Shown here one piece after another: positions 15,510 through 25,058 of a stretch of 27,000 nt of DNA. The DNA is from Glandiceps talaboti. Taxonomy: Eukaryota; Hemichordata; Enteropneusta; Spengelidae. Position numbers and translations under genes: made by a program. Within the stretch, counting starts at the first letter, position 1; every line of letters starts with the position of its first letter. The notes beneath the pieces are model-generated. The model saw only the letters and a program-made list of their open reading frames with translations. It had not been told where the DNA came from and searched no databases. The stretch spans positions 1,686,501 to 1,713,500 of the forward strand of contig NC_135566.1 of NCBI RefSeq assembly GCF_964340395.1, given 5' to 3'.

Positions 15510-18500
15510 CTCTTGAAGTTAAAGGAAGAACTAGGGAAGGAAAATATATATAATATAAGTATATCTTCAAATGTTGAGCTGCCAAATACATTGAGGGTAG
15601 TATACTAGGTCCCTCACTGCTTGTTAATTCTGGTTCAATGTCTCATAAAATCTGACCATGTTTCTTTTCTTTTTTTTAAATTTGTGCTGGGAATTCTACC
15701 AGCAATTTCTTTTTATGCAGACAAATACACACAATCATACACAATTCTACAGACTTCCATTCAGGTTTGGAACTTCATGGCAGGGCTGTGTTGCAGTGCA
15801 CGCTCTATATCATGTCGTTGTGGAACTGACAAGGCTTCCCAGTCAGTCCACAGTCTATCCCGAAGTCACCCAGGCCTGGCAAACAAAGTCACCCAAGCCT
15901 GGCAAACAAAGTCACCCAAGCCCGGCAAACTTAGCACATGTGGGCTCCGTGTGAGTAATCGTCCATGATTTTTCAGGTCATTATTCAAGGAGTTCCCCCA
16001 AATTTGCACTCGTCTTGTGACTGAGACACGGCTGAGTGATACAGCCTACCTATCAAGTTTTTAGAACACTCACCTGGGATTGGGTTGGTCACCTTGAGTG
16101 AGATTGAAACATGACCTTTTGACTGCCAATCCTGAGTGATAACAACTACATCACAGGGAGCCGGTCTAAATCATGTTTCTTCATTGGCTAAGCCTTTTAA
16201 CTAATCTAATCAAAACAACTGTTCAAATTTCTATGACAACATACCTTGTTGATGATTGGCTCTCAGACATGCTTTCAAAAGAAGACTGAGAGACAGTATC
16301 TGATAGGTTGGATGTGTTTCCTTGCAGGCATAAAAGTTCTACCATATCTTCATGACAAGATGCAACATAGATAGCGCCATCAGTGATGGCAGGACCTACA
16401 TAGCGTGGGTTGGCGATTTCCATGAAGGTGTGATTGCTGAAATTTAGACAGAAAAATAAACTATGAAAATGAAGAAGTGGTGGAAAAGATTAATTTACTT
16501 TAAGTCTTACACTTATGCAATGACATCAAAATGTTGTAAGAGAGAGACTGCGTTCAATCCAAGGTTGCGATATGAATGCTATCTTGTACATGGACCTACA
16601 AAGAATCTTTCATTTGGGACTGACTTTTTATTTAACTCTACAAGAGAAAAATTTGAATCTTAATCTGATATGGGCCTCAGTACAATATCATTCAGGAAGG
16701 AAAGATGACCAAATAATTGTAGAATTACCTGTCAATCTTGTCATCAGACTTTATCTTACAGACTTCCAATGAATTGAAATGTGTAACATACAGATAAGGA
16801 CCACGATAGGAGAATGCCAACGGAAGTCGTGTCCATTTCATGTCATCAGTACGAGTTCGTCTACCGTACTCGTCCACAAAGACACCAAATTCTAGAATTG
16901 GATTGGATGGAAGAGAACAGACATGACTAATTAATTGGTTGTCAGTTTTAAAACAAAGAGTTTACGGCAAGTATGGAATAGTGTAACCATTTATTGTTGA
17001 CTACAATGCAAGTTTATGTTGGTGCCTGGTATCTAAGAGGAAGCAAGTATTTTACTCTGGTTTAGTTTCTAATAATGATTATTGAAGCTTTGTGAATTCA
17101 GTTCAAATCTTTGATTTGTTCATTCATGACCATCAGTCAATTGTTAACTTTCTTTTATGATACTGCATAATACAACACATTTTCCCTTTCAGCAACATTA
17201 TCATATACCAAGTATCTCTTCCTATGTCATTCAATGAGTATTGGTTTAGTTTATTTCAAATGCTAAGGCCTAATATGTCATTCAATGGAAAACATGTAAC
17301 ATTGAAAACATTGAAAAGGTGCAATAATTTTCTGTATCACACCCTGGCACACTTTGCCCAAATATGGTAAGTGATGTGCTCATCTGCATTCACTCAGTGA
17401 TTTGGTTTTGATTTTTTCTCAATATCTTCAACTTTTTTTTAGCATAGAATAGAATGATGTTTCACTATCAAACAAAGAATGATGTTTCACTATCAATGTA
17501 TGTGGTTATGTGATTCAAATGATGTTTCTATGCCACTACATAGAGTATATGATAAATCTTTATGGCCGGATTCTGGTTTTGCTGACTTCAGTATTAAGGC
17601 GTTTGCGCCCTTCTGAAGTCAGGCCCTTCTACTATACAACCTAAAAGCCCACATCTGGGCCTTAAATATTACTATAAACTTACCATGAAAGCAGAGTAGG
17701 AATTCCAATGCTTCATTAGCTGTTGATACTTGTAGTATAGATACAGGGAAACTGTTGACATGTCTTGTACCATATACAGCATACGCCAAGGACGTATCAC
17801 TTGGGTCTAAGAATTCTGGAGGTGAAAGTTTCAGAAAATCAAAATAATGATTAATTTAACAATAAATAAGTCATTTTTTTTTGTACAATGGTTGGTCAAG
17901 GTAAACTTATTCACCTCCAAAGAAGCCAGTGAAACCCAATCCTAATAAGATATGTTTTCAAAGGACACTGAATTCTGTCATCTTGCATTGAATATCATCG
18001 TGGTAAAACTTTAAATTCATTGTTATTGAGGTAAAACTTGAAATGCATTTTAGTGTACAACAACATCCTCAAAGACACACTAACCTTCAACAGTAAACAA
18101 CAACACCCTCAAAGACACACTAATCTTTTGACAGTAAACAACAAAATCCTCAAAGACACACTAACCTTCGACAGTGAACTGCTTCAGGTCAAGTTCATAA
18201 AACTTGTCAGTTCCAAGCAGTACACTTGCATGTGTGAAATGTATACAGCTACATGGCTCTGTTGTCTCCATTTCCTGAAATATAAAATACACATCAATAT
18301 ATCTACTGCAAATCAACCTTTTCAATAAATTGTCATATGTTATTTCATAGACTTGCAAAATTTTCTGTCATTATTTTTATTTTATAAAATCTATCAGAAA
18401 GTACTAAAGAAGGTTTGGAGTTCACAAGGAGAACTGAGGTATATTGTTTGGTTTATTTGAATCTGTACATGTCTGTTCATTTTGACTGGTCTGTCATTCT

Positions 18501-18693
18501 GTGAGTTTAAACGTGGTAGTGAAACAGACAAAAACAAAAACAATCAACATCACCACCACCACCACCACTATCATCATATTATCATCATCATCATCACCAC
18601 CACCACCACCACCACCACCACCACCACCACCATCATCACCACCATCACCACCACCACCACCACCACCACCACCACCACCATCATCACCATCAC

Positions 18694-18740
<47 letters not shown>

Positions 18741-18763
18741 ACAACAACAACAACAACAAAATC

Positions 18764-18812
<49 letters not shown>

Positions 18813-21800
18813 GAAGGTTGATTGGAATTCAGACCTCACCAAATTTAAAGACTTTCTTAATACAGCAAGAAAAAATGAGAGAAATAGAGACAGATGGACA
18901 ACCAGTAATTAAAAAAAAAGATGGCTGCAATCTCACCTTTTCCACTACAAACACTTTTGTACTGCTGTTGTACTTTAGCAGCACAATCTTGTCAGGCATG
19001 GCAGCACATATGAAGACAGAACTGCAGGCACAACCCACAGCAAACAGGTGACAAGACTGGATACGGTCAATGTTCTTGGTTGTTATGGATGAGTTAGTGA
19101 CACTAGCCTGGCTAGCTCTGGTCTTTAGGTGAGTAAAATCTACTGTACATAGTTTACGTTCATCACCTGCAAAGATATCCCATAATAGTTAGTGTTATAT
19201 TTGATGATGTAGTGTGTTTTCACTTATACAAGTTGATGGTATTCAAGGGTTATATGTATACGGTGACTGATTCAAATATTCAATAACCAATAAATGTGAT
19301 TTTTCTCTGTGGATTACCAGGACGATATTAAAGAAACACTTGGACCATTTGTTCATTCTTTAAATCTGACTAGTAATACATGACAACCTCCACAGCAACA
19401 AGGAGGAAACAAGTAACAGAAAATCAAAACAAACATACCTGCTATCATTAATACCAGTCCTAAATCTTCAATGAATTGCATCTGAAATACACTGTCAACT
19501 CCACCAATGGCCGATATCCGGTCTCTTTTCTTGACCTCCATACTGTAAAGACCTTCCTCAGCTCCTATCAACAACAACTGGTCAAACAAAACAATTATTG
19601 GCAACTTTATACCATTTCTGGTAATCATGACTAAAACATCTGGCCAACACTGGAACAATGAAAAACTGTCACGGGTTGAAAAACAAGCATGAAAATGATG
19701 ATGTCTGACATGGCAAATATTGGAAGTATCTGACAATTTGAACACAGTGAATTATATTATCTGAAAAAAGTGTGAACAGCTTTATACTGCCTTGTTCTAA
19801 ACAATCTAATATCCAGTTTGAAAAACTTGACTTTTTCATCATTTGGGTATGTGAAACCCTATTTGATAAAGACTTCACGTGTTTTACATTATAGGTAATA
19901 TTATAGTGAGAATGTATGTATAAAAGAACTATGCTAAGTTGTCAAAGATATAGACAATATAAACCAACTTACTTGGTTACCCATCAGCATTGTACAATTA
20001 ATGTCTATACACTGGTCATCTTCTAACACTATCAAAGTGTTACCAAGCATTTTCTGTATAACAAACAAGAAGATAGAAATCAAATAAACTGAGAACTGAA
20101 ATTGCATGTAGATACAACCCATAACACCAAAGTAAAGTGTTTGCTGTATTTACCCCAAACGTTTATAGCATCCATATCAAGTTTAAAAGTATACTGTTTC
20201 ATTTGCTAAGTGACCACATTAGAAAGGCCACATGCCAGGCTTGTAAATAAACCAGTTGAAACAGTATAATTTTACACTTGATATGAGTGTAGCATATAGA
20301 GAAAGTGCTTTTTAATACTTCAGTGTTACCTGTTGTATCTACAACTGATAACAGGACTAAAACTTATCTTAGGAGATGTATAGTATAATAAGTTGATGAG
20401 TTTGGAAGATTTTTCTGTTTATGTGCCATTGTTTTTATCAAGCAACATTTATATGAAATAGTAATCTATTGCATTTACATTGCCTTGAATGTAGCATTAT
20501 CAAGAGGAAAGTGAACTCACAGCTGTGGCTCTGGTTATGTTTTCATTTCCATTGGTCACCATTCTCTCTAGATTTGCCATCCATTTCTGTTTGTCAGAGA
20601 AACTTGTTGCCATAAAGTACATATTTTTACCAGGCCAGCAGGTGGTCTTTGGGTGGAATTCAAGTCTAAGGATATATGGTAGGTCTGTACTAGCCGTGTT
20701 AAATAACTCTGCTGGTGTGACTGCAGCATGAACGGTTACTTTACCATCAGATGGACATAGGTCAAACTCATCTATTGGTTCTGTTAGGATGAAGAAAATA
20801 CAAAATTAAGATGTTTTCTCATCCATACAATCAGAAATGCAAATAAAATGAGCTGTTACAATTGTGTTCAATTCCTAAGTAATGGATTGCCAATCACATG
20901 TACTGTTACAATTGTGCTCAAGTCCTTAGTGTCTTGAGTACCAATCAAATGAACTGTTACAAATGCATCCTCCTGTCACTAAAACCAAATTATCTACTGA
21001 ACCTTTTTGTCCATGACAGATACTTTTCATGCTGTGTTGTAAAAACATTGACTAGATCTATCATAACATACTCAAAGTGATTTTTATCAAATATTAAACT
21101 TACCCACAGAACTTTCCTTCTCATAAGTACAGACTTTCGTTCCTTCAAGAGTTACCCACTTTTTGTCCCAACCTTGCTTACCAGCCCTTCAATACAAAGA
21201 ATGGAACAATATTATTAAGATGAATAAACAAATACAAAACAATTCATTTTCTCATTCATTCACAGATTTTGTAATAACTTGTATAAGGACATTACAAGTT
21301 TATTAAAGTAACACAGAGTGAAGTTATCAGGAAGTGCAAAAAAAGAAATGGGATTTCAGTATCAAACAAATTCTTGTGGTGCACATTTCATTTAAATCTG
21401 TGAATAGAATTATTCCATTCTGATGTCTTTCAATGAAATTCTAAACACTACTGAAAGTGTATCCTTTTGGGGCAAACATAGGTAAGAGTGCCCTCATTCA
21501 CAATGTTAGTAAATTCTTTTGTTTTTACACATACAATTCCAAAATACAAGTAACACCACTTGATAATTTTTATAGACACAGTAGAGTTTAAAAACATTGG
21601 AAGATAGTTCACAACCTTAACAAAGAAAGGTGATTTGTGGTAATGCAAAAAGTTAATTTTTTACCCATATTTTTGAAGGAAAAAATTGAACTGTTGTTAC
21701 CTTGGTACTTTCATCCATCCTTCCAAGGCCACCAAACTATCCTCAGTGGAGTCATTACTCATGGCAGGGGAAATTGAGTGTGTAATGGCGTCACTGAAAT

Positions 21801-23848
21801 GCTCCATCAACTGTGAGGGCAGGCCACAGGTGTGTGGCAATAAGGGGGCACACTTGGGGTGACAAACCTGGTGACATTCTATGAAGCGAGAGATAGGGAA
21901 GTAACTTGTCAGAATGTAGAGGTAAAATGTGAGTTGCTGGATCTATAATATTTAACTGGTGAGTTGTTGGTTATAATCAAATACTGTGTTGGCCAATAGA
22001 ATTAGAAACTATTTAATGTATTATCACACCTGACAGTGTTTTTGCTTTGGGTGGGGAACCCCTGTAACAGAAAGGGGGAAAGAGGTAAAACTGGTAGAGT
22101 TTCCCATTGAATCTATCACAAGTTTTCAAGAAATGCAAAATTAATAATTATATTATACCAGTATATTGATGGCACAAATCGAGAGATCTGATTGGTCTAG
22201 ACATCGAACTAGCGCGTCTAAAATGAGCGATAATGCACAGTTGGCACACGTCCAAATTTTGATGTTGACTGTTTGTCTACGAATGTTGTAGTCCGTGCAG
22301 GGATGGGGGCAAATGAAACCAGAAAACGTTGCATCTTATCGTGTTTCCGATATTTTCAATATACTGGTATAATATGATAGCAATAAACCACCCCTGGGAG
22401 TGGTATACCACTCGGTTTTGACCAGTGAACTCAATATATGCACTTGCTATCGCTCATGCATATATTTCGTTCACTGGTCAAAACCTCTTGGTATACCATC
22501 CCCAGGGGGTGGTTTATTGCTTAAATATAACAAGAGTAGATTTACCATGACATTTTGAGGCTTGTCTACCAAAGTGTACACTATCCATACACACAACACA
22601 TTTAGTAGCTCTCATAGTGAGTCCACTTGAGAATCGGTGTGGTATATTATGTTTCATTCTCTCCTTTGGTCTATGCATGGTGGATGTATCATCTTTTAAG
22701 GCTGCCTTCTTGTAAGTTTTTGGTGACAGTAGTAAGCTACTTGGACTGGGTTGGTTGCTAGGTGACATCATAATGGCTGTCACGACTCCATGTGAGCATG
22801 GTGTCTGTGGTATATCCAAGTGTTTGGATTTGGCCATTATGTCTGCAAACAAAAGTAGATAGATAAAATAATCCCAAGTGTATAAGTGTATTATTATTGA
22901 GGATATTTGAATCAACATAGTGTTGATAGTGCTGGAACTTCAAAAAGTTCAAGTATTACATGACTTGTGTAAAGACACTAATGTCTATGTAAAATCTGAC
23001 ACTGGTTTGTATTTAGGCCAAAAAAAAATTATTTGGTTCTGGTTACCCGACCCCCACCTAGTCTTTCACTGCTGACCCTAAACATTTTTTTTTATACATT
23101 CGAGAAAAACATGATAAAATCGCAAAAATTGTCAAGTCTTGCCAGAAATAGTGGATGCGGAAACTGACATCAACTTAAAAAGACAATGTAAAACTGTTCT
23201 TCCAATTTGTAATGGCTGTACATCTGATAGGGAGAAATAAATAACACAGAGACCATTTGGAAAACAATGGAAAACCTGAACTAGACACTCACACATGAAA
23301 AAGATATATAATAAAATAAAATAAAATATAAAATCTACCTGCCCCACCTATTCTAAAATTGAGTGTAATCAGAACCACACAATTTTTTTTTATTGGGGCA
23401 GGCCTTATGTATATATAGGATAGAAAAGTAGTCTTGGAAAATATAGCCTAGAGACTTACATTGGTCTTACTATCTAACAAGATGAAAAGTCTTTTAAGTT
23501 ATAGAAAATTTAAAGGCAAGGACAACTTTAACTTACTTTCTCTTTTCACAGCTTGAACCTCTACTTTCATTTTGTTGAGTTGTTCCTGTAACTTGACTCT
23601 TCTAGCTTTCTCTCTCTCTAGATTCTGTTGCAAGTCTTTATACTGAGGATAAATTGAATGACTGGTATCAAATGATAGTAATAAATGAACAAATAGGTAT
23701 ATTTCAGTTTGGTCAACACCTTACTAGTTTGTTATTATTTATTTATTGGGGGGGGGGGAGTAATTTCAGTTGTTTACTGATAAAATGTTTCGTGTTGAAA
23801 AGAGATTACTGTAACAAAGAAACCTATGTCTATTACATGTAACGGGGG

Positions 23849-23912
<64 letters not shown>

Positions 23913-25014
23913 ATGCGTGAGCAGTGAAAGTTCATTCTATCCATACCAATGTTCGATATCTGATAGTTTTGTGTTTTCTTTTTGTGTTGATGTGAGACAA
24001 ACGTTTAAAGAAATATCCACCAGGGTTAAGAGATAAAACAGACAATGCCATTACATTACATTGTAAAGGATATGCTTTCTATAATCACAACTTTTGTCAA
24101 TAGAGGGCACTTTTTTTCATACAACAAGTGTATTTATACATACTTGTAGTGGTAGTCCAGGTAGTGGGGCTGTTTCTTTCTGTTTACGATGTAGTATACC
24201 TCCGCCAAACATTCTCTTCTTCTTGGCTGGTGTTGCTACCTTAGCTTGCAGGAAATCTATCAGTTTGGTCTGTTGTGATATAGTGCCTTCATATTTGATA
24301 CGTTGATGAGAAATGTGTACCTGTATTATGGACAAGAAAGAAAACATGTCACAACTCCTGTACAAGTACATTTACGTCGTTACATGTGTATAACTACCTT
24401 CTAAAATAAAATAATATTCTAACTCTTTTGAAAATCCTCAATGAACTTGTGATAGCCCTTAACTTATTAAAGACAACTATTGCATTTTTTTGATCTGTCC
24501 AATCCCACTAATCTCTTTAGAATGACGCACTCTCTTGTTACAACTGACCTCTAGGTGGCAGTATACTATGATCAGTCGGCTACAGATGTTAGGTTGGTAA
24601 TTCAACAATTTATAAAGACAGTGAAGGGAATTTCCTCTCCTCTGTCTATGAATTAACCAAGCCAATATTTTTATTAAGTGAAACTTGATCTTGCCATTAC
24701 CTCCAGATTTTCAAGTTCATTTTCAAGGTCATTCTTCTCAGTTTTCAGTATCTCTCCTTTCTCAATGGCTTCTTCTAGGGCTTGTGTCAACTTGAAGTTA
24801 GAAGACTTGACAGATGTGATTTGAGAATTCAATTTGTGTATCTGTTGACAAAGATTACATCACCAATCAAATCTATAAGTAGAATATTCTCACTTCAACT
24901 TTAACATACATGTATCGTTTATCCATAAAATGAATTCATTTAACAAACCCCATTCTGTCTTCACTCTCTGCCTGAATTTGTTACCATACATGGTTTTTAT
25001 TTTCTAACACACTG

Positions 25015-25058
<44 letters not shown>

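Noticed and set aside
18482-19051. Plus- and minus-strand frames rich in His, Thr, Pro, Asn or Leu
   Set aside because: Translations of the CAC/CAT/CAA array within a citron intron; the 3' part is antisense to a real exon.
22514-22918. Separate small gene starting at an ATG near 22918
   Set aside because: The N-terminal part is intron; the rest is the citron C1 exon entered by a clear splice acceptor at 22842.
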